Positions 1 to 6,678 are shown, counted from the stretch's first letter. The stretch is 13,866 bases of DNA from Bacillota bacterium (GCA_023446675.1 JAEXPO010000338.1:1-13866); one strand, 5' to 3'. The notes: generated by a model from the letters alone, not told the origin. Translations and numbers: made by a program.

Positions 1-1290
1 TCTCTGGGCTCCGGTACGGACAGCTCCGAGACCCTGCGGGCAGACATGAACTCTAAGAACAAGCCTGCCATCTTCAGCGTTATGAATATTGAGGAGCTTG
101 CCGAATGGAAGGAAGGCGGCTTTGTCCTGGATTTGAACAATGCCACCGAAGCCTCCTTTAAGGCTTTGCATGACGCTATCCCTGAAAACCTGAGGCTGAC
201 CACCAATGGTACCGACAGCTACGGCGTGCCTTACAATGTTGAGGGCTACGGCTACATTGCCGACAAAAAGGTCATAGGCGCGCTGTTCGGCGAAAGTAAC
301 GTCGATAGCTTTATCGCTGATTTTAAAACCGCTTCCTATGATGAATTTGAAGCCATGGTGTTTGGCCTGGATACCTTTATCAAGGACGGAACATCAACCA
401 CTGTTACCTTAAGCGGCAAGAGCTATGCTCTGGCCTCCGAAAAAAATGACATTGCCAAAAAGCTGAACGGCGTATTCGCTGTGGCCGGTTCTGAGAAATG
501 GACCTATGGCGATCACCTGATTAATATAGCTATTGACACGGTATTTGCCAACCCTGCCGCCGCGGCTGCCGCAACGGACGCACAGGTGGATACTCTTCGC
601 AATCCCCTTATCGCCTATGCCAAGGTGCTGGATCTGAAAAGCTCCCACGCTGCGGGTGCAAACGGGCCTCTGGAACGGGGAGCGGAATACATTAATTCCA
701 CCACGAGCAATTATGATGCCGAGGTTCAGAATTTCGCTGACGGAAAGGCCGTATTCGTAAAGCAGGGCAACTGGGTTTACACCAATCTACAGAAGGCTAA
801 CGCTTCCGTTGTGGAGCAACTGACCTTCCTTCCCATAAAAATGCCCTTTGCCGATTCCGACATTAAGGCGGAAGGCCTAACCGCAGACAAAATCAACAGC
901 TCCATTCCCGTCTTTGTTCCCAACTACTATGCCATTAATGCCAAGGTGACGGACGAGGAGAAAAAGATGGCTCAGGATTTCCTCGTTTGGCTCAATACCT
1001 CCGAGGCAGGCAAAAAGTTTATCATTGAGGACATGGCCTTTATACCCTACAATGCCGATCCTGCAACCACAACCCTTCCCAACACCCTGGGCCAGTCCAT
1101 TCTTGAATATATCAAGAGCGGAAATACCATCACCAACGCCTATGCGGGCGCACCCAGAAGCTGGAGCGGAGATACCGTGGGTCTTAAAATTATGGAAGAC
1201 TACCTGACCAAAAAGGATTGGACCCAAAAGGACTACGAGGATATAGCGGATTATGCTATTGCCAAGTGGAAGGAAATGCGGAGTAAGTAA
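1..1290 (+). CDS. Carbohydrate ABC transporter substrate-binding protein (5'-partial)
   Basis: Extracellular family 1 (UgpB/MalE-like) sugar-binding lipoprotein that would deliver a sugar to the two permeases downstream. The reading frame is open to the first base of the window (it begins SLGSGTDSSETLRADM), so the true start and the signal peptide lie outside; the ATG at 46 is internal. About 429 residues are visible. Typical family features are YGVPYNVEGYGYIADKKV early in the protein, a FADGKAVFVKQGNWVY segment around the middle, and a C-terminal helix ending KWKEMRSK. The assignment also rests on the two permease genes directly downstream. The sugar cannot be named. The last codons and the stop lie in a 41-bp tandem duplication. 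The family call is secure; the substrate is unknown. Confidence 0.9.
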   Translation, partial: SLGSGTDSSETLRADMNSKNKPAIFSVMNIEELAEWKEGGFVLDLNNATEASFKALHDAIPENLRLTTNGTDSYGVPYNVEGYGYIADKKVIGALFGESNVDSFIADFKTASYDEFEAMVFGLDTFIKDGTSTTVTLSGKSYALASEKNDIAKKLNGVFAVAGSEKWTYGDHLINIAIDTVFANPAAAAAATDAQVDTLRNPLIAYAKVLDLKSSHAAGANGPLERGAEYINSTTSNYDAEVQNFADGKAVFVKQGNWVYTNLQKANASVVEQLTFLPIKMPFADSDIKAEGLTADKINSSIPVFVPNYYAINAKVTDEEKKMAQDFLVWLNTSEAGKKFIIEDMAFIPYNADPATTTLPNTLGQSILEYIKSGNTITNAYAGAPRSWSGDTVGLKIMEDYLTKKDWTQKDYEDIADYAIAKWKEMRSK

Positions 1291-1355
1291 GCTTTGTAAC
1301 TGACAAATAGACGGAAATGCGGAGTAAGTAAGCTTTGTAACTGACAAATAGACGG
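1272..1355. repeat. 41-bp tandem duplication spanning the binding-protein stop codon
   Basis: Positions 1272-1314 are repeated exactly at 1313-1355, an offset of 41 bases. Each copy starts GGAAATGCGGAGTAAGTAAG and contains the codons for the last residues and the TAA stop. The match breaks on both sides (A/C before, A/T after). Because 41 is not a multiple of 3 and the stop in the first copy is intact, the second copy is untranslated. Exact identity suggests a recent event. Confidence 0.97.
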
Positions 1356-1361
1356 TATGAA

Positions 1362-1392
1362 CGGAAAAGGGGGCGGCCACGCGCCCTTTCCG
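1362..1392 (+). promoter_or_regulatory. Intercistronic hairpin between binding protein and permease genes
   Basis: An imperfect inverted repeat pairs CGGAAAAGGGGGCG with CGCGCCCTTTCCG around a GCCA loop. No T-run follows, so it does not look like an intrinsic terminator. Hairpins in this place in sugar ABC operons often stabilise the upstream mRNA and raise binding-protein levels relative to the permeases; that role is inferred here. Confidence 0.45.
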
Positions 1393-1436
1393 CACATTCC
1401 GAAGGAAGATCCAATATTAGTGATAGGAGGATGGCT

Positions 1437-2333
1437 TTGGATAAATTCTATAAGAAGTGGCTCTTGCCCTTATCACTCCCTGCAATCATACTGTTCCTTT
1501 TTGTTATAGTAACCCCCTTTGTTATGGGGGTGCTCTACTCCTTTACATCCTGGAGAGGTACTTATTTTGCGGGGGCTGATAATATATTCGGCGCTTTTGT
1601 CGGATTTCAGAACTATATAAAGGCTTTTCAGAACGAAAAGTTTATAAGCGCCTTTGTTTATACGGTTAAATTTACGCTGGTGGCGGTTGTGGTCATCAAT
1701 GTGGTGTCCCTTAGCCTTGCGCTTTTAATGAATCAGGTTACCCGCGCGTCCGGACTGTTCCGAACCATTGTGTTCATGCCCAACCTGCTGGGCGGCCTGG
1801 CCCTGGGCTTTATCTGGCAGTTTATATTCCAGATTATTTATTCCCAGTATTTATTTGGCCCTGAGGGGCTTATTCCCATATCCTTTTTAACGAATATGAC
1901 CCAGGATAACACAAAAGCCCTGTTTGCCCTTGTCATCCTTGTAACCTGGCAGATGGCCGGCTATATGATGATTATTTACACCAACGGGCTAAACAACATC
2001 CCTACGGATTTGTATGAAGCGGCCCGTATTGACGGAGCCAGCGCATGGCAGACCTTTAAAAACATAACCCTGCCCATGCTTATGCCCGCCATTACCATTG
2101 TGTTCTTCCTGACCCTGGCCAATTGCTTCAAGCTCCTTGATCAGAATGTGGCATTAACTGACGGTGCCTTTGGAACACGCATGCTGGCTATGCAGATTCT
2201 AAGAACAACAAAGGATACCTCGCCTCCGGATTACGGTCAGGCTCAGGCCCAGGCAGTTATCTTCTTTGTTCTCATTTCATCCATTACACTGTTGCAGGTG
2301 CATATTACCAAACGACGTGAGGTGGTGGCATAA
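1437..2333 (+). CDS. Carbohydrate ABC transporter permease, MalF/UgpA type
   Basis: Integral membrane permease subunit of a sugar ABC importer (binding-protein-dependent transport family). It has a hydrophobic N-terminal helix at about residues 10-38, further membrane segments, and the cytoplasmic EAA loop that docks the ATPase (LYEAARIDGASAWQTF, about residues 194-209 counted from the upstream ATG). About 298 residues is normal for the family. Start choice: an AGGAGG at 1425-1430 directly abuts the ATG at 1431, leaving no spacer, whereas the TTG at 1437 lies 6 nt downstream; I therefore prefer TTG (protein starts MDKFYKKW). The ATG start would add two residues. The stop overlaps the start of the next permease. 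No ATPase gene is present in the window, so a shared MsmK-type ATPase elsewhere is probable. Confidence 0.9.
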   Translation: MDKFYKKWLLPLSLPAIILFLFVIVTPFVMGVLYSFTSWRGTYFAGADNIFGAFVGFQNYIKAFQNEKFISAFVYTVKFTLVAVVVINVVSLSLALLMNQVTRASGLFRTIVFMPNLLGGLALGFIWQFIFQIIYSQYLFGPEGLIPISFLTNMTQDNTKALFALVILVTWQMAGYMMIIYTNGLNNIPTDLYEAARIDGASAWQTFKNITLPMLMPAITIVFFLTLANCFKLLDQNVALTDGAFGTRMLAMQILRTTKDTSPPDYGQAQAQAVIFFVLISSITLLQVHITKRREVVA

Positions 2334-3163
2334 TGAAGAAGAAACTGCTAAATTTTGTATATTATTTGCTTCTTACCCTCATTGCGGTCTATACCCTGTC
2401 ACCGCTGGTGTTCCTGGTCCTTAATACCTTCAAGAGCCAGTCGGAAATTGTAACCTCCCCGCTGGGCCTTCCGTCCAGCCTGAATTTTGATTATATACGA
2501 AACGCCGCGTCCCAGATAAGCTTTTTCAAATCCCTGGGCATCACGGCCTTGATAACCGTGATCTCGGTGCTGCTGCTGGTTATTGTATCCTCTTTGGCTG
2601 CCTGGATGATGGTAAGAACCAGGAGTCGGATTACCGGACTTTTGTTTCTGGGCTTCACCGCGGCCATGCTCATTCCGTTCCAATCGGTTATGTATCCCCT
2701 TTTAAGCCTGTTTGACGGAATAGGGCTAAAGAACATTCCCGGCCTTATCCTCATGTACGGGGGCTTTGGGCTGAGCCTTTCAGTGTTTCTCTATCATGGT
2801 TTTATTAAAAGCGTACCCGCATCCATTGAGGAGGCGGCGGTTATTGACGGAGCAAACATTTTTCAGCTGTTTTTCAGGGTGGTTTTTCCGCTTTTAACAA
2901 CCACAACCGCCACTGTAATCATTCTGAACTCGCTTTGGATATGGAACGATTATTTGCTGCCGTTTCTCGTCATCGGAAACCAGGCAGACAAAACCCTCAC
3001 TCTGGAGCTGTACTTTGCAAAGATGACCTCGGGACAATACGGCAATCCGTGGGAGCTTATTTTCCCAGCGGTTATGATATCCATTATCCCCATCATTATC
3101 ATCTTCCTCTTCCTTCAGAAGTACATTATGAAAGGTGTTGTGGCCGGCGCCGTCAAGCAGTAG
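2333..3163 (+). CDS. Carbohydrate ABC transporter permease, MalG/UgpE type
   Basis: Second membrane subunit of the same importer, 276 residues. It has an N-terminal membrane helix (about 8-30), further hydrophobic segments, an EAA loop SIEEAAVIDGANIFQLFFRV at about 164-183, and the typical C-terminal end QKYIMKGVVAGAVKQ. The start ATG shares one base with the TAA of the previous gene, and a GAGGTGG site lies 7 nt upstream at 2319-2325, so the two permeases are probably translationally coupled. It is the last gene of the operon: 60 bases after its stop, the transcript meets a strong hairpin shared with the convergent LacI-type gene. Family assignment is secure; the transported sugar is not known. 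Confidence 0.93.
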   Translation: MKKKLLNFVYYLLLTLIAVYTLSPLVFLVLNTFKSQSEIVTSPLGLPSSLNFDYIRNAASQISFFKSLGITALITVISVLLLVIVSSLAAWMMVRTRSRITGLLFLGFTAAMLIPFQSVMYPLLSLFDGIGLKNIPGLILMYGGFGLSLSVFLYHGFIKSVPASIEEAAVIDGANIFQLFFRVVFPLLTTTTATVIILNSLWIWNDYLLPFLVIGNQADKTLTLELYFAKMTSGQYGNPWELIFPAVMISIIPIIIIFLFLQKYIMKGVVAGAVKQ

Positions 3164-3214
3164 GGAAGGCAGGGAGAGCCTCTGGCCATCTTCCTTAAAA
3201 AGAGTGATAGGTTA

Positions 3215-3250
3215 AAGCCCCGGTTATGCCGGGGCTTGTTCTTTGTGTTT
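3215..3250. terminator. Convergent (bidirectional) intrinsic terminator
   Basis: Perfect 9-bp stem AAGCCCCGG (3215-3223) and CCGGGGCTT (3229-3237) with a 5-base loop TTATG. On the + strand it is followed by the T-rich GTTCTTTGTGTTT, so it should end the ABC operon transcript. On the - strand the stem falls inside the last codons of the regulator gene and its loop carries that gene's TAA stop (3224-3226); the T-tract after it is weaker in that direction. Confidence 0.8.
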
Positions 3251-4231
3251 CGTCGTTTCTCTTTCTATTAAGGTTACAGGCACGATATTCCGGCATTCAA
3301 AGGGTGTATTGTTTACCTGGGCTAAAAGCGTATCCACCAGGATATGGGCGATATTTTTCAAGGGCTGCCGTATGGTGGTAATGGAGGGAACGCTGCGGGA
3401 GGTAAGCATGATATCGTCGTAGCCCACAATCTGCAAATCCTCAGGAACGCGTATGCCCAGACGTTTTGCCAGCATTACGGCGTTAAACGCAATCATATCG
3501 CTGGAGGCAAAGATACCGTCAATGTGGGGATGCTTTTTAAGAATATCCGTAAGAAAGCCGGTGTAATCCCCTGTGAGGAGGGATTCCTCGCCCGGCGCGG
3601 CTATTACCAGATGCTCCACTCCGTGCTTGCTGCAGGTATCCACAAAGCCCTGGCTTCTTAAATCCGACAGCATGTTAAGTCCGGCGCTGCCTGCAACGTG
3701 GAGAAGCTTTTTACAGTTATTGTCAATAAGGTGCTGAGTGGCCAAAATAGCTCCCTGATAATTATCGGGAGCCACAAAAGGCAGATCCGGAGCGATTTTT
3801 CTATCCAGGCACACCACGGGAAAGGGGCGGGCAAGTAAAAACTCATCCACCGAAAGAGTGTGGGAGGCAAGAATGAGCCCGTCCATCTGGCTGCGTCGCA
3901 ATAAATCCACAAAATCCTTTTCCTTGCCCGCTTCCAGCTGGGAATTGCAGATAAGGATATGATAGCCCTTTTCATAGGCATAGGCTTCAATATGCTGTGT
4001 GAGCATGGCATAATAAGGATGGGCTATGGTTGGGATGATTATTCCCATAAGCATGGAGCACCGGCGAAAGAGAGAAAGGGCGATGGCATTGGGGCGATAC
4101 CCCAGCGCATCCATGGCCTCAATGACGTTAGTTCTTGTTTTTTCGCTGATATATCCCCGATTATTGATTACTCTTGACACCGTGGTTACAGTAACCCCGG
4201 CACGCTGAGCCACATCCTTTATTGTTGGCAC
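3224..4231 (-). CDS. LacI-family transcriptional regulator
   Basis: DNA-binding sugar-responsive regulator of about 335 residues. The N-terminus is a LacI helix-turn-helix (PTIKDVAQRAGVTVTTVSRV) followed by the hinge-helix signature GYRPNAIALSL. The rest is a periplasmic-binding-protein-like sensor domain with GIIIPTIAHPYYAML, a DGIFASSDMIAFNAV segment and GYDDIMLTSRSVPSITTIRQP near the end. I chose the GTG at 4231 because LacI proteins normally begin M-x-TIKDVA; a TTG at 4288 in the same frame would add 19 residues that do not resemble the family and lies in a repeat. The ribosome site before the GTG is only moderate (AGGCGG, 11 nt away). It converges on the sugar ABC operon, which it most likely represses; its inducer is unknown. 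Confidence 0.88.
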   Translation of the reverse strand: MPTIKDVAQRAGVTVTTVSRVINNRGYISEKTRTNVIEAMDALGYRPNAIALSLFRRCSMLMGIIIPTIAHPYYAMLTQHIEAYAYEKGYHILICNSQLEAGKEKDFVDLLRRSQMDGLILASHTLSVDEFLLARPFPVVCLDRKIAPDLPFVAPDNYQGAILATQHLIDNNCKKLLHVAGSAGLNMLSDLRSQGFVDTCSKHGVEHLVIAAPGEESLLTGDYTGFLTDILKKHPHIDGIFASSDMIAFNAVMLAKRLGIRVPEDLQIVGYDDIMLTSRSVPSITTIRQPLKNIAHILVDTLLAQVNNTPFECRNIVPVTLIERETTKHKEQAPA

Positions 4232-4267
4232 TCTGTAAAACACCGCCTGATCGTATTTTGTCTTTCC

Positions 4268-4355
4268 TAAAGCGAGCAACGCCCGCAACCCAATGGGAGA
4301 TAAGCGACGATATAAATTCTTGCTTTTTATTGACGTTTATCAGCCATAAGGTACT
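4268..4355 (-). repeat. Dispersed ~90-bp repeat, copy A
   Basis: Read on the - strand this stretch starts AGTACCTTATGGCTGATAA and ends GCGGGCGTTGCTCGCTTTA. It aligns over its whole length with copy B at 6203-6292 (+ strand), with about 9 substitutions and 2 one-base gaps by eye, roughly 88-90% identity. The terminal GCGGGC-GTT-GCTCGC is a small hairpin with one wobble pair. It lies in the upstream region of lacI. It has no coding capacity, and I do not recognise the family. Confidence 0.85.
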
Positions 4356-4374
4356 GAGCTGTTGTAATACACTA

Positions 4375-4403
4375 AGCTTAACGATTGTGGCGCGGTCTGT
4401 CAA
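4375..4403 (-). promoter_or_regulatory. Possible lacI promoter
   Basis: On the - strand a perfect TTGACA (-35, 4398-4403) is followed after 17 nt by TAAGCT (-10, 4375-4380, 3 of 6 consensus bases). The spacing is ideal but the -10 is poor. It is about 140 bases upstream of the chosen lacI start, with repeat copy A lying between. Confidence 0.4.
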
Positions 4404-4505
4404 GGCTGGGGGATAGGGCCAAGATAGGGCATGGGGCAAATGGCAAAGGAGGCGCGGAGGTAGAGGGTACAGGGTATAGGACACAGGGGGCATGGCACTG
4501 AGAAT
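4404..4505 (-). other. C-rich, G-poor transcript segment after ptsI (possible Rho site); G-runs on the + strand
   Basis: No gene is credible here. On the - strand, directly after the ptsI stop, the transcript would be rich in CCC and CCT with few G (repeated forms of CCCTGT, CCTATACCCT and CCCTAT). C-rich, G-poor RNA is the known signature of Rho loading sites, and no intrinsic hairpin is seen at the operon end, so Rho-dependent termination is a plausible role. The + strand carries at least seven runs of three or more G (4408-4412, 4416-4418, 4427-4429, 4433-4436, 4465-4467, 4472-4474, 4486-4490), which could also form a G-quadruplex. Confidence 0.35.
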
Positions 4506-4511
4506 AAAGCC

Positions 4512-6176
4512 TTAGCTGTCCGGATCCTCCAGCCATTTAGCGGTGCTTGTACTCGTGTCTGCGGCCCTTACAGCCTCCCGCACCAAAAGCACGGACTGCG
4601 GGGATACGGAAAGCTCATCCACACCCAGTGCCACAAAAGTCTCGGTCAGGGCCGTATCTCCGGCAAGCTCCCCGCAAACCCCAACCCAGATTCCATTTTT
4701 ATGGGCATTTTGGGCAACCATCCGGATAAGGCGCAGAACAGCGGGGTGGTGAGGATTATAGAAGCGTTCCAGGCTGTCGTTCATCCTGTCACAGGCAAGG
4801 GTATACTGGGTTAAATCATTTGTGCCGATGCTGAAAAAGTCCGCTTCTCTTGCCAGCCGGTCGCTTATCATTGCCGCTGCCGGGGTTTCAATCATAATGC
4901 CGAGGGGTATGTCCTCGGAAAAAGGAATGCCGCTCTGTGTCAGTTCCTGTTTTATGTCATAGCAAAAACGTTTTGCTTCTTTTACTTCCCAAACACTTGT
5001 TACCATGGGAAACATAATGCTCAGCCGCCCATATACGGAAGCGCGGTACAATGCCCGCAGCTGGGTGCGAAACAGCTCCGGCTTTTCAAGGCAGATACGA
5101 AGGGCGCGCATGCCTAAAGCGGGATTTTGCTCCTGCGGGAGGTTGAAATAGCCGACATTCTTATCCGCGCCCATATCCATTGTACGGATAATAACCTCCT
5201 TGCCCTTCATTTCGGAAAGCGCATGGCGGTAGGCGGCAAATTGCTGTTCCTCTGTAGGGAAGGCCGTACTGTTGAGGTAGAGAAATTCACTGCGGAAAAG
5301 GCCGATGCCCCCGCCGTCGTTCTCCCACACCAGGGGGATGTCCTGGGGGCTGCCGATATTGCAGCAGATACGAACAGACTTTCCGTCCCTTGTTATGTTG
5401 GGCTCCCCCTTGAGCGACTCCCGCAGTACTTGCAGGCGTTTAAGGCTCTCCTTTTTTTCGTGCAGCTCTTTTTTGGTGGCGTCATCGGGATCGATGACAA
5501 TTTCGCCGGTCAGGCCGTCTATGATGGCCTCATGGCCTTCGTATTCCTCGCAGAGAATTTCCTTTGCGCCGATAACAGCAGGTATCCCCAGAGTCTTTGC
5601 CAGGATGGCCGTATGTCCCAAACGGCTGCCTCCGCTTGTGATAAAGCCCCTGATTTTTGATTTATCCATCCGAACGGTTTCACTGGGAGCCAAATCGTCC
5701 GCTGCAAGCAGCACCGGGACGGGGCTCTCGATTTCTTCGGAAACAACGCCGGTCAGAAGCCGGACAAGCCTGTCCGAGAGATCCTTAATATCGGCGGCAC
5801 GGGCCTGCATGTAGGCGTCCGGCATAGCGGCGAACATTTCCTCAAACTGTGCCGAGGTGCTTAACACGGCAGCCTCGGCATTGAGCCGTTCCGTGAATAT
5901 ATAATGGCTTATGGCTTCCTCATAATCGGGATCCTCAGCCATAAGCCGGTGTGTCTCAAATAAAAGCGCAGCGTCGTCTCCGGCCTCCCGGCGAACCTTA
6001 TCCGATAGTATTTCAAGCTGTTCAACCGCCTTTTTGCGTGCAGCTATAAACCGTCCCCATTCCGGTTCCGGCTGATCGGCTATTCGATTACGGATAGTTA
6101 CCTCGGGGCGGCGGTAAAAGTACAGCGGCCCTGAGCCGATACCTGCCGAGGCCCCTTTTCCTTGAATGATTATCAT
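4512..6176 (-). CDS. ptsI: PTS Enzyme I (phosphoenolpyruvate-protein phosphotransferase)
   Basis: Cytoplasmic first enzyme of the PTS: it takes phosphate from PEP onto a histidine and passes it to HPr. The 554 residues are near the usual ~570. The active-site histidine is His188 in TSGGSRLGHTAILAK; the SRLG spacing between GG and His is one residue longer than the common GGRTSH form. PEP-binding and catalytic parts include MDMGADK, ALGMRALRIC, MIETPAAA, DFFSIGTNDLTQYTLACDR and the conserved Cys501 in GVCGELAGD. An AGGAG lies 7 nt before the ATG (ctcct at 6184-6188 on the + strand). It is the last gene of the operon, separated from ptsH by 166 bases filled with repeats. No intrinsic terminator is visible after it. 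Assignment is secure. Confidence 0.96.
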   Translation of the reverse strand: MIIIQGKGASAGIGSGPLYFYRRPEVTIRNRIADQPEPEWGRFIAARKKAVEQLEILSDKVRREAGDDAALLFETHRLMAEDPDYEEAISHYIFTERLNAEAAVLSTSAQFEEMFAAMPDAYMQARAADIKDLSDRLVRLLTGVVSEEIESPVPVLLAADDLAPSETVRMDKSKIRGFITSGGSRLGHTAILAKTLGIPAVIGAKEILCEEYEGHEAIIDGLTGEIVIDPDDATKKELHEKKESLKRLQVLRESLKGEPNITRDGKSVRICCNIGSPQDIPLVWENDGGGIGLFRSEFLYLNSTAFPTEEQQFAAYRHALSEMKGKEVIIRTMDMGADKNVGYFNLPQEQNPALGMRALRICLEKPELFRTQLRALYRASVYGRLSIMFPMVTSVWEVKEAKRFCYDIKQELTQSGIPFSEDIPLGIMIETPAAAMISDRLAREADFFSIGTNDLTQYTLACDRMNDSLERFYNPHHPAVLRLIRMVAQNAHKNGIWVGVCGELAGDTALTETFVALGVDELSVSPQSVLLVREAVRAADTSTSTAKWLEDPDS

Positions 6177-6197
6177 ATCTGAACTCCTGGATATGGA

Positions 6198-6228
6198 ATT
6201 TTAGTACCTTATCGCTGATAAGCGTCAA
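6198..6228 (-). promoter_or_regulatory. Possible internal promoter for ptsI within repeat copy B
   Basis: On the - strand TTGACG (6223-6228) is followed after 19 nt by TAAAAT (6198-6203), just upstream of the ptsI ribosome site. The spacing is longer than ideal. The spacer contains the palindrome CTTATC-AGC-GATAAG. The -35 lies inside the repeat and the -10 largely outside it. Weak candidate only. Confidence 0.25.
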
Positions 6229-6292
6229 TAAAAAACAAGAATTTATATTGCCGCTTCTCTTCAATTGGGTTTGCGGGCGTTGCCCGCTTTTA
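6203..6292 (+). repeat. Dispersed ~90-bp repeat, copy B
   Basis: Starts AGTACCTTATCGCTGATAAG and ends GCGGGCGTTGCCCGCTTTTA. It aligns end to end with copy A (4268-4355, opposite strand) at about 88-90% identity. It contains two palindromes: CTTATC-GCT-GATAAG near one end, intact here but broken in copy A, and GCGGGC-GTT-GCCCGC at the other. It sits in the intergenic gap between ptsH and ptsI, in the opposite orientation to those genes. Confidence 0.85.
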
Positions 6293-6343
6293 GTCTTGCG
6301 GGCGTTGCCCGCTTTAGTCTTGCGGGCGTTGCCCGCTTTAGTT
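6271..6343. repeat. Three tandem copies of a 24-25-bp hairpin repeat
   Basis: The unit TTGCGGGCGTTGCCCGCTTT plus AGTC occurs at 6271-6295 (one extra T), 6296-6319 and 6320-6343 (ends AGTT). Each copy is a 6-bp GC-only hairpin with a 3-base loop. The first copy is the end of dispersed repeat B; the last touches the ptsH stop codon at 6343-6345. In the pts transcript these would form three successive small hairpins after ptsH. Confidence 0.95.
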
Positions 6344-6606
6344 TACAGGTTGTTTTCAAAAAAAGCTTTTATTCCGTCAATGGCCGTATCCTCGTCCTGC
6401 CCCTCTGCCGAGACAAGCACGGTATCTCCGCCTTTTATGCACAGCCCCATTATGGCCATGAGCCTGCGTACGTCCACCCCGGGTACGCTATCATTATTTG
6501 AGACGGTGATTGTGCTCAGGTACTGCTTGGCCTCTTTGGAGAGCAGGCCCGCCGGACGGGCATGAATACCCAGTGGGTCTTGAATGGTATAACGAAAGGT
6601 CTTCAT
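6343..6606 (-). CDS. ptsH: HPr phosphocarrier protein lacking the Ser46 regulatory site
   Basis: Small cytoplasmic phosphocarrier that takes phosphate from Enzyme I and gives it to EIIA. The active-site motif GIHARPAG is intact, with the histidine exactly at residue 15 when the ATG at 6606 is used; that gives 87 residues, the usual length. An upstream in-frame ATG at 6618 would add MERI and is less likely. In the normal regulatory segment (KSIMGVM, Ser46 phosphorylated by HPr kinase in Firmicutes) this protein reads VRRLMAIMGL, with Arg48 aligned to Ser46. It would therefore carry phosphate for transport but not serve as a CcpA corepressor. It lies 72 bases after the EIIA gene and before ptsI. 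Identification as HPr is secure; the regulatory inference comes from alignment by eye. Confidence 0.93.
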   Translation of the reverse strand: MKTFRYTIQDPLGIHARPAGLLSKEAKQYLSTITVSNNDSVPGVDVRRLMAIMGLCIKGGDTVLVSAEGQDEDTAIDGIKAFFENNL

Positions 6607-6678
6607 AATCCTTTCCATCCTTTCATGCTTGTTTTTTCACACGCATCCATGTATGCATGCTTCGTTGATTTTATCTAT

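Noticed and set aside
1362..1392. Hairpin after the binding-protein gene as a terminator
   Set aside because: No T-run follows and the permease genes continue directly; an mRNA-stability role is more likely.
4232..4288. Extension of the LacI protein to the TTG at 4288
   Set aside because: The extra 19 residues come from the GC hairpin of the repeat, precede the standard LacI N-terminus and have no ribosome site.
4161..4493. - strand open frame of 110 codons upstream of lacI
   Set aside because: It consists of the C-rich low-complexity tract, repeat copy A and an out-of-frame overlap with the lacI start; no ribosome site.
5127..5814. Overlapping + strand open frames opposite ptsI
   Set aside because: They are shadows of the Enzyme I gene, in competing frames and without any family signature.
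6271..6343. Three regularly spaced repeats as a CRISPR array
   Set aside because: The units are directly adjacent with no spacers between them, and no cas gene is present; they are tandem hairpin repeats.
6248..6565. + strand open frame with LRALPALV repeats
   Set aside because: It is a translation of the tandem hairpin repeat and the reverse of ptsH; it has no ribosome site and no family resemblance.
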